Assembly: GCF_041381155.1 (NCBI RefSeq)
Contig: NC_091137.1
Location: 19,699,655-19,763,654, forward strand
Source: Argopecten irradians
Taxonomy: Eukaryota > Mollusca > Bivalvia > Pectinida > Pectinidae
Direction: 5' to 3'
DNA length: 64,000 bases
Shown here: one piece after another, positions 37,901 through 46,081 of the stretch
Position numbering within the stretch: the first letter of the stretch is position 1
How the letters are laid out: every line of letters starts with the position of its first letter
Position numbers and translations under genes: made by a program
Notes under the pieces: generated by a model
Database searches by the model: none
Seen by the model: the letters and a program-made list of their open reading frames with translations, nothing else
Told to the model about the DNA's origin: nothing

Positions 37901-40329
37901 GATTTTAAAAGTTAGTATTTTCTATATTGCTTTTAATCATATTTATTTTTGCGTGCGATGCGATAAAAACAAAATTCGTGATAATGTATCGTCATGAAAT
38001 GGTTTTAAGTTCGATAGTTAAGAGAAAAAAAGGCGTTTGGTGTGTAACGCGAGATTAAAAAGCCACGAAAAAAAACACATTATATAAATAAAACGATATA
38101 AAGTTGCCGCGAGGAAAAGATTTTTGTATTAATCGCGAAATAAAGTCATTAGTGCCGCGGAAAAAAATGCGTTAGGTATATAACGCAAATTTAAGTCACC
38201 GCGAAGAAAAGTGTTTAGTATATAACATGAAATAATGTCTAAATCCCCCGAGAAAATAAGTTTAGTCCATTGACACATCTCGGTTTATAATTTAGTCCAT
38301 TGACACATCTCGGTTTATAATTTAGTCCATTGACACATCTCGGTTTAAAATTTAGTCCATTGACACATCTCGGTTTATAATTTAGTCCATTGACACATCT
38401 CGGTTTATAATTTAGTCCATTGACACATCTCGGTTTATAATTTAGTCCATTGACACATCTCGGTCTATAATTTAGTCCATTGACACATCTCGGTTTATAA
38501 TTTAGTCCATTGACACATCTCGGTTTATAATTTAGTCCATTGACACATCTCGGTTTATAATTCAGTCCATTGACACATCTCGGTTTAAAATTTAGTCCAT
38601 TGATACATCTCGGTTTGTGATTTAGTCCATTAACACATCTCGGTCTATAATTTAGTCCATTGACATATCTCGGTTTATAATTTAGTCCATTGACACATTT
38701 CGGTTTATGATTAATTATAAGTCCATTGACACATCTCGACTTATGATTTAGTCTATTGACACATTTCGGTTTATAAATAATTATAAGTCCATTGACACAT
38801 CTCGGTTTATAATTTAGTCCATTGACACATCTCGGTTTATAATTTAGTCCATTGACACATCTCGGTTTATAATTTAGTCCATTGACACATCTCGGTTTAT
38901 AATTTAGTCCATTGACACATCTCGGTTTCAATAATTTAGTCCATTGACACATCTCGGTTTATAATTTAGTCCATTGACACATCTCGGTTTAAAATTTAGT
39001 CCATTGACACATCTCGGTCTATAATTTAGTCCATTGACACATCTCGGTTTATAATTTAGTCCATTGACACATCTCGGTTTATAATTTAGTCCATTGACAC
39101 ATCTCGGTTTATAATTAATAGTCCATTGACACATCTCGGTTTATAATTTAGTCCATTGACACATCTGGGTTATGTCACCATTTTGAACAGGTAGTGATTA
39201 TCAATGAATATTTGAGAACGGTATCGCATTACTCGTAAAATATACCGAAGTAATTTCAGAAAGAATTGTCTTTTGTGTACATCGTCGGTGATAGGCATTC
39301 CTATATTGGCTCCTAAAAGGCTACGAGTGAAGGAGGAAGGATTCGTGCTCTCAATGAAACTGAAAACCGATAACGCCGAATTCAGATATATTTTCTATAT
39401 AGTAATGTCTTAGAGTACCGTTGATAGTATATCCAGACCAAAATAGAACCGCGTTGATATCAAAAGTCAAAAAGTACGAACAGGTTACCAGTAAAAATCT
39501 GGTATAATCTCTCTGAAGTGTCAAAATGGAACATGAAGAGTAGATGTAATATCGGACTATATTCCGCAGTAGGTTTTTTATGTTTATATTGCGATTAGCA
39601 GTACTATCATTATAATTGTCATTTAGATTACATAGTCATTCATTTGATTATTAAAAAGAACACTGCTTCACAACGATGAGATGATAGTATAATTTATAAA
39701 CAAAAATCACGAATAACATTTGTATATGAAGGAAAGTATACTTTTAAGGTGATTTCTTTATCATCATAGTCAATGTAAAAGCATTTCCTCGGCTAAAAAT
39801 AAAAGGATTATTATGCCGCCTCCCCATGGTTAATTAATAGAATTTATTATTATAACATAAAAATGTTGGTACCCGAATTTTATCAAAGATAAATAAAATG
39901 TAACATTTTGTAACATCAAAAACATTCATCATATTTAGTATATTTATAAAGTAACGGATTTCACAATCCATCGCTAAATCAATAGAAAATAGAACTCACA
40001 AATGACGAGAAAAGTGCAGATGAAAAGAGGCGAGCATAAATGATAAATATAAAATAGAACGTCAATATATAGGTTGTTTGCGAATGAGCATCTATTTCAA
40101 AATTCAACCTCGATAAAATTTATCTCCTTCTATGTAAATCTCAAAATTAAAAAAAAAATATCAATAATGCATTGCATTATTGAAATTTACTTTCAATTTT
40201 TCTCCTACTGTTGACTTACCATTTCTTTCCCTGGATGTATCCATGAAACTCGGATAGGAAGCCATTATGAAATTCTGAAAAGTTCGATATAACAATGATT
40301 TTGGTACAGCGCGGTAGTTGTAGAGCCAT
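10364..40329 (-). CDS. DUF4347-like domain protein, 13 exons, 535 aa
   Basis: Exons, 5' to 3': 40329-40220, 36240-36157, 31749-31393, 19603-19356, 17298-17242, 16850-16732, 16352-16272, 16020-15987, 15193-15123, 14119-14034, 12203-12101, 11683-11608, 10545-10364. All introns are GT-AG and every junction keeps frame, giving 1608 bases including the stop. There is no signal peptide or membrane segment, so it is probably cytosolic or nuclear. Residues 66-180 hold an acidic patch (DPEDFVDSDSDKEDVD) and 185-266 a basic Ser/Arg-rich stretch. Residues ~321-472 match the DUF4347 outline: a hydrophobic strand with PPRLVLVS, then IIYDFD (350-355), CQGGPG (386-391; the family has S-H-G-x-P-G), LHLCGCDLASG (435-445; family LLYGCDVA-G), and a closing S-G (471-472). 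The tail is Asp-rich. Gln387 replaces the usual His; Cys440 is kept. Exons 3-13 are firm. Exons 1-2 rest on splice phase. Function unknown. Confidence 0.82.
10764..11335. mobile_element. TTAA-flanked MITE, family 2, in intron 12
   Basis: The left end reads AGGGGCAATTCAC and the right end GAATTGTCCCT, an 11-bp terminal inverted repeat with one mismatch. TTAA flanks both sides (10760-10763 and 11336-11339). It is about 570 bp and has no credible reading frame; the 99-codon minus-strand frame inside is AT-rich with no splice or protein signature. Confidence 0.78.
11608..17298 (-). CDS. Exons 5-12, encoding the DUF4347-like region
   Basis: Eight short exons (34-119 bases) lie within 5.7 kb. Exon 5 (17298-17242) starts at TTGTTGTCAG|GAG; the in-frame ATG at 17366-17368 lies upstream of this acceptor and is probably intronic. 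Exon 8 (16020-15987) is only 34 bases. Donors are GTAAGT in exons 7, 8, 10 and 12, and GTTAGT, GTGGGT, GTAAAA and GTGTAA in the rest. The conserved C-Q-G-G-P-G motif straddles the exon 9/10 junction, and the G-C-D-L-A-S-G motif lies in exon 11. Confidence 0.85.
12204..13205. other. Intron 10, unremarkable 3' part
   Basis: AT-rich intronic sequence between exon 11 and the 48-bp array. No exon, repeat family or structured element was recognised. Confidence 0.5.
13206..13493. repeat. Perfect 48-bp tandem array, six units
   Basis: Six identical copies of a 48-bp unit starting CGTCAGCCACAAACCCGTAA lie in intron 10. The copies show no substitutions, so the array is young or homogenised. Because 48 is divisible by 3, open frames run through it on both strands (121 and 90 codons). 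These are artefacts of the period. Confidence 0.95.
14523..14802. mobile_element. Foldback element with TGACGTCA at both ends, in intron 9
   Basis: TATGACGTCATCAA at 14523 pairs with TTGATGACGTCATA ending at 14802. An inner pair, GTGGCCGCCTTCGTGGAGC (14611) against GCTCCAAGGTGGCGGCC (14693), shows a second inverted stretch with mismatches. Each end carries the palindrome TGACGTCA (14524-14531 and 14793-14800), the CREB/ATF consensus. No clear target duplication is seen, so the element is old or its limits are not exact. Confidence 0.5.
15547..15884. mobile_element. TTAA-flanked MITE, family 3, in intron 8
   Basis: The ends are AGTGAACAGTCGG and CCGACTATTCACT, a 13-bp inverted repeat with one mismatch, flanked by TTAA at 15543-15546 and 15885-15888. 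It is 338 bp and non-coding. It shares the start AG and the TTAA target with families 1 and 2, but the rest is unrelated. Confidence 0.75.
18030..18048 (-). promoter_or_regulatory. CTCF-like motif, left arm
   Basis: The minus strand reads TGGCCACCAGAGGGCGCAA. It differs from the vertebrate CTCF consensus TGGCCACCAGGGGGCGCTA, recalled from motif collections, at two of 19 positions. Binding is inferred; CTCF is conserved across bilaterians. Confidence 0.5.
18677..18695 (+). promoter_or_regulatory. CTCF-like motif, right arm
   Basis: The plus strand reads TGGCCACCAGAGGGCGCTA, one mismatch from the vertebrate consensus. Because the arms are inverted, this site and the left one point away from each other (divergent). 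Confidence 0.52.
18859..18911 (+). repeat. G-run tract
   Basis: About 53 bases are almost only G, with T every few bases in the first half. It could form a G-quadruplex on the + strand, which is the template strand of the surrounding gene. The length is prone to assembly error. The proline-rich minus-strand frame through it is an artefact. Confidence 0.85.
19356..19603 (-). CDS. Exon 4 of the DUF4347-like gene
   Basis: The exon runs from acceptor CCATTTCAG|A to donor CAAAG|GTATGA. It encodes a low-complexity Arg/Ser/Asp-rich segment (for example ARQRRRHERARPWQD), probably a disordered linker before the DUF4347-like region. It is locally GC-richer than its flanks. A GTG inside the frame should not be taken as a start, because the frame stays open back to the acceptor. 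Confidence 0.82.
19604..24214. other. Intron 3, 3' part: mostly unique sequence
   Basis: No exon was recognised. It includes a 2x31-bp tandem repeat at about 22662-22727 (unit GAACATTTCACAGATGCACA and onward), a T run ending near 22928 and an A run at about 24083-24100. Open frames near 20897 and 22043 have no splice-bounded or protein-like signature. Confidence 0.5.
24215..26850. repeat. 76-bp satellite array in intron 3, about 35 units
   Basis: The unit runs ACCTGAAAGTGTCAGCC, then TCTCTGCTTCTGTCCTTCC, then TACAGTGTGAATGG, then TATATTAGCCTAACCAATGT, then GACCAT. The copies are very similar but contain scattered single-base indels and some truncated or fused units (near 24782, 25432, 25790 and 26420). 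The plus strand of each unit has a long pyrimidine run followed by CAG. The minus strand, which is the sense strand of the host gene, has TTTCAG|GTATGG. Confidence 0.95.
26851..27570. other. Intron 3, nothing recognised
   Basis: Unique intronic sequence between the 76-bp array and a dispersed repeat. No exon or repeat family was identified. Confidence 0.45.
27571..27755 (+). mobile_element. Dispersed repeat related to 42661-42830
   Basis: Runs of matching sequence are shared with 42661-42830 in the same order, including TGCTATTTCACTGAAGCAT, CTGACAAC, TCGTCCCACT, GAGCAGGAACAGAAACTACC and a degenerate TAGATTA-GTGTGA stretch. The similarity is moderate, so both are old copies. This resembles a repeat I associate with bivalve genomes; class unknown. 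Confidence 0.55.
27756..29318. other. Intron 3, nothing recognised
   Basis: AT-rich sequence with chance reading frames only, for example minus-strand 28332-28517 and 28743-29033. None has matching splice signals. Confidence 0.45.
29319..29475. mobile_element. 157-bp foldback element
   Basis: The two halves form one long imperfect hairpin. ATAAGCATTGACGTAAC at the left pairs with GTTACATCAATGCTTAT at the right, and pairing continues inward with GGGTATGAAA / TTTCATAACCC and GGAATCC / GGATTCT. A single arm of the same family occurs at 48063-48136 in PIN1 intron 1, so this is a dispersed family. Confidence 0.75.
29476..30955. other. Intron 3, nothing firm
   Basis: AT-rich. Two GACGTC-containing sites occur close together near 29590-29610. 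No exon or repeat was recognised. Confidence 0.45.
30956..31040. mobile_element. Possible 85-bp TTAA-flanked MITE remnant
   Basis: TTAA|AGGGAACC at the left and GTCCCCT|TTAA at the right mark a short element, with the palindrome CTTCGCGAAG near the centre. The inverted ends are short and imperfect, so a chance arrangement cannot be excluded. Confidence 0.35.
31393..31749 (-). CDS. Exon 3 of the DUF4347-like gene
   Basis: This is the largest exon, about 119 codons, ending at GAAAA|GTAGGT. It encodes an acidic segment followed by a helix-rich part (SCVREILRSEGLSSQVIDKA). Composition and codon choice look coding, unlike the AT-rich surroundings. Its two leftover bases join exon 4 to give Lys-Lys across an 11.8-kb intron, the longest of the gene. 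The in-frame Met-Ser-Ser-Asn at 31733 could be a start if exons 1-2 are not used. Confidence 0.85.
31750..36156. other. Intron 2, nothing recognised
   Basis: 4.4 kb of mainly AT-rich sequence between exon 2 and exon 3. No phase-matching exon, tandem array or terminal-inverted-repeat element was identified by eye. Confidence 0.45.
36157..36240 (-). CDS. Exon 2 of the DUF4347-like gene
   Basis: The exon is bounded by TTGACAG| and AAAAG|GTGAGT on the minus strand. Only one of its three frames is open; it reads KFSRHSHNPKHEK, then TRPALLLPTLKPPK. The phases match exon 1 upstream and exon 3 downstream, where the split Arg is completed at acceptor TCATCAG|G. That acceptor has a poor pyrimidine tract, so the exon 2-3 join is the weakest link. 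An alternative start at the in-frame Met of exon 3 (31731-31733) is possible. Confidence 0.6.
36241..38021. other. Intron 1, 3' part
   Basis: No exon or repeat family was recognised between exon 2 and the degenerate repeat that precedes the 30-bp array. Confidence 0.45.
38022..38245. repeat. Degenerate tandem repeat next to the 30-bp array
   Basis: Diverged units of roughly 50-65 bp share a pattern of GTATATAACGC, an A-rich stretch, and a CCGCGA/CCGCGG core followed by AAAA (near 38040, 38107, 38153 and 38199). It looks like an older satellite beside the younger 30-bp one. Confidence 0.5.
38261..39171. repeat. 30-bp minisatellite in intron 1, about 30 units
   Basis: The unit is TTTAGTCCATTGACACATCT followed by CGGTTTATAA. 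Most units are identical; a few between 38610 and 38790 carry substitutions or 3-9-base insertions. The period is a multiple of 3 and lacks stops in one minus-strand frame, so a 237-codon frame with a 10-residue repeat (NYKPRCVNGL) appears. It lies inside an intron, has no splice signals and is not a gene. Confidence 0.95.
39172..40219. other. Intron 1, 5' part, nothing recognised
   Basis: AT-rich intronic sequence next to exon 1. No features were seen. Confidence 0.45.
40220..40329 (-). CDS. Exon 1 (start) of the DUF4347-like gene
   Basis: The start ATG (40327-40329) has a good context, AGCATGG, and opens a 36-codon frame beginning MALQLPRC. It ends at a strong donor, ATG|GTAAGT, leaving two bases that make a Cys codon with the first base of exon 2. 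Another frame over the same stretch is also open and contains MASYPSFMDT, but its phase does not fit exon 2. A short upstream ATG (ATGTGCACTGAG) ends at a nearby TAA. No TATA box was seen. Confidence 0.6.
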
Positions 40330-41044
40330 GCTTTCTGTAGCTTACGTATTCGCCTCAGTGCACATGTTGGTAAATACACTGGATTGATTTTCTCTTACTT
40401 TTAATGGACAGAAACTGGGATTGGTTTTATGGTCTGTTATGTGAATATTGGCTATTCGGTCATAACATTTTTTTCTAGTTTTTGACAGCGTATATTCACG
40501 ATATGTTGTTTGACCCAATGACCATAATTAGCTGTGTCGCGTGCCTAGCTAATTAACGCGGCACACAATGAGTGTTTAATTGCTCAGTAATACCGGAGAT
40601 TTCTTGTGTTTCAGGAGTAAGGTACCCTGTAAATCAGAGAGCATGGTTAGGGCGGCGTGCTGGGGGTATGGCTTTCTCCTCTAACCCCTATCTATATCCA
40701 ACACGTTTAATGTTTCAAAGGAAGCTTAATTAACCTACAGTTTTAATATTGCATTAGAGAACTTTTTATACTGTTTACTTTTTTCTGTATGGTGTTATTA
40801 TACCACTAGCTAGGAATGGAAACTTATAAACACTAAGATCAGTTCTAACTACAAACATGCAAGGTTACTTTAGCTAGGGCTTTATATTTAGGAATTAGAC
40901 ATAATTAGGAAACTATAACTTCAAACACGATAAAAAGGATGTCAATAGGGCTATGCATGTGTGAGTATATCATAAAACAGGAATGTAAGCGAGGCATATA
41001 TATCCCGGAGTAAAAAGGTAAAATTACCATGATACACAGACTAC
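40330..41044. other. Upstream region of the DUF4347-like gene
   Basis: This should hold the 5' UTR and promoter of the gene that starts at 40329. No TATA box or initiator stands out, and no coding sequence is seen. Confidence 0.4.
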
Positions 41045-41193
41045 TACTGTAAACTATTTTATTTTGGCGAGATACAAATCTAAGCGTACTTTCGCGAGTA
41101 AGAAACCTGTATCGCGACTTTACGTACACGCGAATAATCGAAATAATGGAAACGCGAAAAATTGTTAACGCATAAATAAAGTAGTTTACAGTA
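41045..41193. mobile_element. 149-bp MITE with TACTGTAAACTA ends
   Basis: TACTGTAAACTATTTTATTT at 41045 is the inverted partner of AAATAAAGTAGTTTACAGTA ending at 41193 (two mismatches). The interior contains several CGCGA stretches. The target duplication is unclear. Confidence 0.75.
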
Positions 41194-42419
41194 AACGTAT
41201 CATGTATAAGACAGTAATGACTAACTTAGTTTAAGGACAATGCCTTATTTAGACTGATGTAGCGACAATAGATCAACTTTGTAAACCTACAATCACCGAA
41301 AATTCCCTAATAGGACGTCGACCGTAAACTTTCTTTTCAGTTGTGCAGTATCCTTATCGAAACTTCTGCTATTCTTTCTACACTGATTCCAAACCTATCG
41401 CGTTGGTGCTTGCCGCAGTCCACCTCAAGTATGCAACTGTAAACCGATTGCGGTATTGTTTTCAGCTAAAAAAATCACGTTAAATTTATCGTGTAATTTT
41501 CATTTTTGGAGCCTTGATTCGTAGTCAGGTTGTCTTAGAACTTCTTACCGGAATAAAATCAGATATCTGTAATTACAGCATCGAGGTATAAGAGAGAAAA
41601 AAAATCATATGTGGATACATGTAGGGAGGAATAGAGATACAGGTGTCTGCCTTCGGGATTACAAAATATTAAACAAGCCTACTACATTTTGTGACACTCT
41701 TGTAGTATACCCCTATCCTTCTTATCCACATATGAAATCTGCTATCAATAAGCTCTTTCGAGAAGTCGAAATTTTCTTGTGGCTAAAGTTTTTTCCAATA
41801 TAGTTGTTTGGGAGAAATGTGTCCATATCATATTAGATAAAAATCGACGCAAAAATATATTAATGATGATTATGTAAGTGGGTTTGATTTTTGAGCTATT
41901 GTCGTGTCAATCAAAGATACCTTTTAAACATGATTAATGACTTTTCAGGAATTCGCTGTTTTGACCATATCCTAGACAAACAAGTGCAATTATATCGTTA
42001 AACATGGCTGACCAATATAAATATACAATGTAATTGTCCGAATGCGAAAAACAGAAAACAGATGAGATTTTGGCTCTTCGCAACGAGTGCGAAGTGCACT
42101 GTGCGAAGTGCACTTTTTGAAAATTGACACAAAATAAGTAGTTTCTTAAAATTAATACAAGTATCATAATTATACAAGCAATGAAAGACAAATATTGACA
42201 ATTCTTTTTGGAAAATAATGAAATATTTTTATCAAGGTTGAAACAATCCTTGACGTTACTAAAACCTCACAAGAGATTTAAAAAAAACCCAACAAGCTTA
42301 GGAACAATTTTCTCTAAAAATGCCCAAACACATAAAGTGCTAGCTGTTAGAATTGTGTCTGATGTCCCCATTGCATGGTCGTAAAAGACAACTACATGTA
42401 AATCTGGTATCTTACATTT
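41194..42419. other. Nothing recognised
   Basis: AT-rich intergenic sequence. GCGAAGTGCACTGTGCGAAG near 42090 is a small tandem or palindromic patch. No coding or repeat family was identified. Confidence 0.45.
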
Positions 42420-42925
42420 TCTATCTTTTTCCTAGCTGACTTTCTTCCTAACGTCTCCCTTGAATCCGGCTCACTTTTGGCCATCGGTTGACTGAGCTTT
42501 CGCCCCTGTAAGGAAAGTTCTGGGTTCTGTCCCCTGGTCGAGAAGTACCATGGTCCATAAACATTTGTGGACGCAATGTGTTGCGGTGTGTGAATGTTTT
42601 TGGAGGCCATGGTATATTCGTGATGTGTCTCCCTGTGATAGTGGAACTTATGCACTTTCTATAGTACTATCTCATTAAAACATGCCGCCGAACATACGCA
42701 CCCTACCCAGTCACATTATACTGACAACGGGCAAACCAGTCGTTCCACTCCCTGTATGATGAGCACTAAGTAAGAGAAGAAACTACTACTGTCATAGACT
42801 ATGGTGTGTCCTGGCCACGGCACATATCCCAGAGCTTTCCTTACATGTGCGAACGCTCAACTGAAGGCCAAAATTCAGGTGGTGTCAAGAGGGCGTAAGG
42901 AAGAAGAAAGTCAGTTAAGAAGATA
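42420..42925. mobile_element. Head-to-head repeat, relative of 27571-27755
   Basis: The left arm (about 42420-42560; GTAAGGAAAGTTCTGGG, then GGTCGAGAAGTACCATGG) matches the reverse complement of the right arm (about 42790-42925; CCATGG-like GACTATGGTGTGTCCTGG, then CCCAGAGCTTTCCTTACA). The core between the arms (42661-42830) matches 27571-27755. The right arm is also similar to 17905-17965. It is an old foldback or two opposed insertions of one family. The minus-strand frame 42392-42655 is not a gene. Confidence 0.55.
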
Positions 42926-44201
42926 AATTTAGTAGTTTTTTATTATCATGCAATACGATAGCTGTGTATCATTGGAGAAGAAATTGTGATGGTTACCATT
43001 CGAAATATGCATATCTTAAGCACATTTGATCATTGTACCTATTTTGCTACTCTTTTCATTCAGAAATCATAGAGAACATTCTTGAACAAACTTTATATAT
43101 TTGGTCTAAAAATGATCTTTATATCCGTCTTCGGTGTAGTGAAATGAGTACATACGGTCAGACCATTAAGCCAAGATCTGATCTACTTTTTCATTTCATG
43201 TTTTATAGTGTACTGTTATTAGTAATTATAAAGTGGTTTCTGCAGGTATGTCTCCATCTAAACATACATAAAGCATAAAAAACAAGACTTTTACAGTGCA
43301 AACACTCTGTATTGCAACTAACGTTTAAAACTTTAATAGCACGTTCCACAAGCTAAACACTTTTGAATATGGGGTTGTATGTTCAGATGAAAACATATCA
43401 AAGAGATCAGATAAAAACTGGTAAGCGTGAACATCGTGCTGTCTGGACCTTATCAAGAGGCTAACATATCAGCTGTAGTTTTAGGCACAGTTCATCTCTA
43501 GACGATCATTTTGTTGTGCGAGATTTCATACTTGTTTGGATTGTTCTCTGTTCTTTTAATGTTCTGAATGATTATAATTTATCTAAATACACTTGATGCA
43601 ATTTTTTGGTCAAATACTTGTTTTTGCCTATTTGGTCTCTAACTTTGCGTTTATGCATATGTAAATTTCATCGTCGCTGATAGTGGTAAAATAGATGGGA
43701 TTTTATCCTTTTTTATACCAGCTTACTAATATCTTGTAGATACGGTGACAAGTATTTCTAAATAACAGTCAGATGGGCAGTACGTTCTAGTCTAAGTCTT
43801 TTTGGAGACTCATGCAGGTTGGTATTCGTGGTTTAATTATTATCTCGATTGAAGAAGTCGCTTACTACATATATGTATTTTTTTTATTTCTTTGACAATC
43901 TATACTTCGAACGTCAATATCATTGGCTATGCAGGTAACGCTGTTGGTTAATACATTGAACAATGATTATCTTGACGAGCCAATAGCTTTGTAAACTCTT
44001 TCTGCCAGACACTGTTTGATTCTTGGATTACTGTTGTACAGTGGAATTGTATCGAGCATCAGAAGTATTTCCCTGGTATCACTATTCTTGGGTCATGTTT
44101 TGTTCTCATACTTCTTCGATTCAACTGTTTGTTATATTGGCGTCGCTTTTATTCCTTGTCTAGATTTCTTCCAGTTTTTGTGTTTTCTTATTTAGAATGT
44201 T
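42926..44201. other. Nothing recognised
   Basis: AT-rich intergenic sequence with chance frames only. Confidence 0.45.
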
Positions 44202-44384
44202 TCATGTTTGATTTTTATAGCGTTTGTCATTATCAGCGTATTTACGAAAGGTGACGGTCCTGGTGTCATTTACTGTCATACCCTCCGGTACATTTCTATC
44301 TCTCCTCCGACGTCTCGATAGTCGATTTCTCTGCTGATTTTCTTGCTTTTCAGTTGGAGCTTTTTCACTAGGCAAATCAGCCAT
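44202..44384 (-). CDS. Hypothetical small ORF (60 aa), unrecognised
   Basis: The ATG has a strong context (ACCATGG). The product starts MADLPSEKAPTEKQENQQ, has an Arg cluster (LSRRRRRDR) in the middle and ends at a TGA. The composition looks more protein-like than most frames here. It may be a small gene, one exon of a larger one, or the start of a decayed element. Nothing in the flanks decides this and I assign no function. Confidence 0.25.
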   Translation of the reverse strand: MADLPSEKAPTEKQENQQRNRLSRRRRRDRNVPEGMTVNDTRTVTFRKYADNDKRYKNQT

Positions 44385-45057
44385 GGTAAGTATTACCTAC
44401 CATGCCTGAGAAAGTCATCGCGTCTTTGCTCTTTATACCGTCTGTATGTTTTGTTGGTCGGACATGTTGATTCAGCCAACTTGAACCCCGATTAGTGCCA
44501 TTAAGGACTATGTTTTGTGTAACAAGTGCCGCTATGTTGTGACCCAAGATCCATGGACTTTTTAGGCTAAATGTTAAAAAATCAAATAGTTGTATTTAAA
44601 CCATTTAGTAAACCCCTGATTCAATTGCAATAGAAGTTCTCAAATTTTGATGGTTTAATTGACATGGTAATATAACCCATCTAAAATATGCAAAATTTAG
44701 CGAATTTGAAATATATTTTGTCATGTTTTGAGTTAGGATAACAAACCGCAATATTGAACAAAAAATAATATTTGATGACAATATGAAGGCTTTAGAATGG
44801 TTACCAATTGAAAACTTCATGGTCTCCTGATGGTCGTAATGTAGAGGTTATTTAATATATGAATATATAAAAAATATATGTGATAGTATTGTAATGGGCA
44901 ACCCACCAGGCAACTCCCACCACGAAAGAAAAATTATTTGGTGAAAACAAAACAAAACAATGCATATTCATAAGACTGCCATTTAATTTCTAGTACAAAT
45001 GTAAATTTTGATATTAATCAAGATTGAATGTCTGTGTATACCATAGGTCACTTGAAA
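44385..45057. other. Nothing recognised
   Basis: AT-rich intergenic sequence. No features were seen. Confidence 0.4.
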
Positions 45058-45275
45058 CAATCAGGATAGTTCCTCTATAGATAAATCAGGATAATTTATC
45101 TATAGATAAATCAGGATAGTTTATCTATAGACCTGATAAATCAGGATAGTTTATCTATAGACCTGATAAAAGTTTATCTGTAGACCTGATAAATCAGGAT
45201 AGTTTATCTATAGACCTGATAAATTAGGATAGTTTATCTATAGACCTGATAAATTAGGATACCTGTAGTTTATCT
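45058..45275. repeat. 30-bp tandem repeat, about seven units
   Basis: The unit is close to AAATCAGGATAGTTTATCTA followed by TAGACCTGAT, with one truncated unit and length variation at the left edge. Confidence 0.85.
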
Positions 45276-46081
45276 ATAGATACATATGTATGATAAACCA
45301 GAAACTGTACCATTCTTCCTTTGGTGAGTTATAAACATAAGGGAGGTAACTCTTCAACAACAACTTCAGATAACAACTTTTCTGTAGTAATCCACTGACC
45401 AGTGAATCAATAAGGTGACTATAGACAAAAAACCTGGGGAGGCTTGGAACCCTGTATATTGGAGTCCATCTTATTGTAAATAATCAAATTTTCAAAGGGA
45501 AGAAAAAAGAAAAAAAACAATAATGCATAAAAATGTAAAAATTCTACCAAAGCTGGGTGTGAATACATATCGGTAAGTGGCAAATATATTCTATCAATTG
45601 ATTTCTATATGAGAAGATCACCTTTTATTTTTAGGAAGTTACATAATATCAGCTACATGTACTTTCAGTAGATAATTGACATTAAGTATTTATATACAGC
45701 TAGCTTTTGGTTCAAAAACCAACTCTCACCAGAAATGAAAGATTTTAAACTTCCTTTCAAAATAAATGATAGCTCTTTAATTGATGATTCAAAAACTGAT
45801 CTTAAGCTTCAAAAGCTAACAGAAAGCGCAGACTATTTCTACATATAATTGATTCAGAGACAGAAGTGTATAGATGTTATAGGACCATTTATGTAGTTAT
45901 TATATTTTTTACCTCTGTCTACATTAGAAAGTATCAAAGTAATACAACATGTAGATGACTACCTATACATGTATTTGTACATGCATTCCCACATCGGCTT
46001 GGTATTCTGGTCCAGATTTTAATAAAGTGACATACATTTATGAATGCCAACACATAGTCAAGCTATGAATGTCGTTGAAAA
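45276..46081. other. 3' flank of PIN1
   Basis: AT-rich sequence downstream of the PIN1 stop. A CATAAA variant signal on the minus strand (TTTATG near 46038) is the nearest poly(A) signal candidate. No canonical AATAAA is obvious close by. Confidence 0.4.

Noticed and set aside
38239-39134. Long minus-strand ORFs (237 and 68 codons) with a 10-residue repeat
   Set aside because: They only reflect a 30-bp satellite whose period is a multiple of three. They lie in an intron with no splice or start context.
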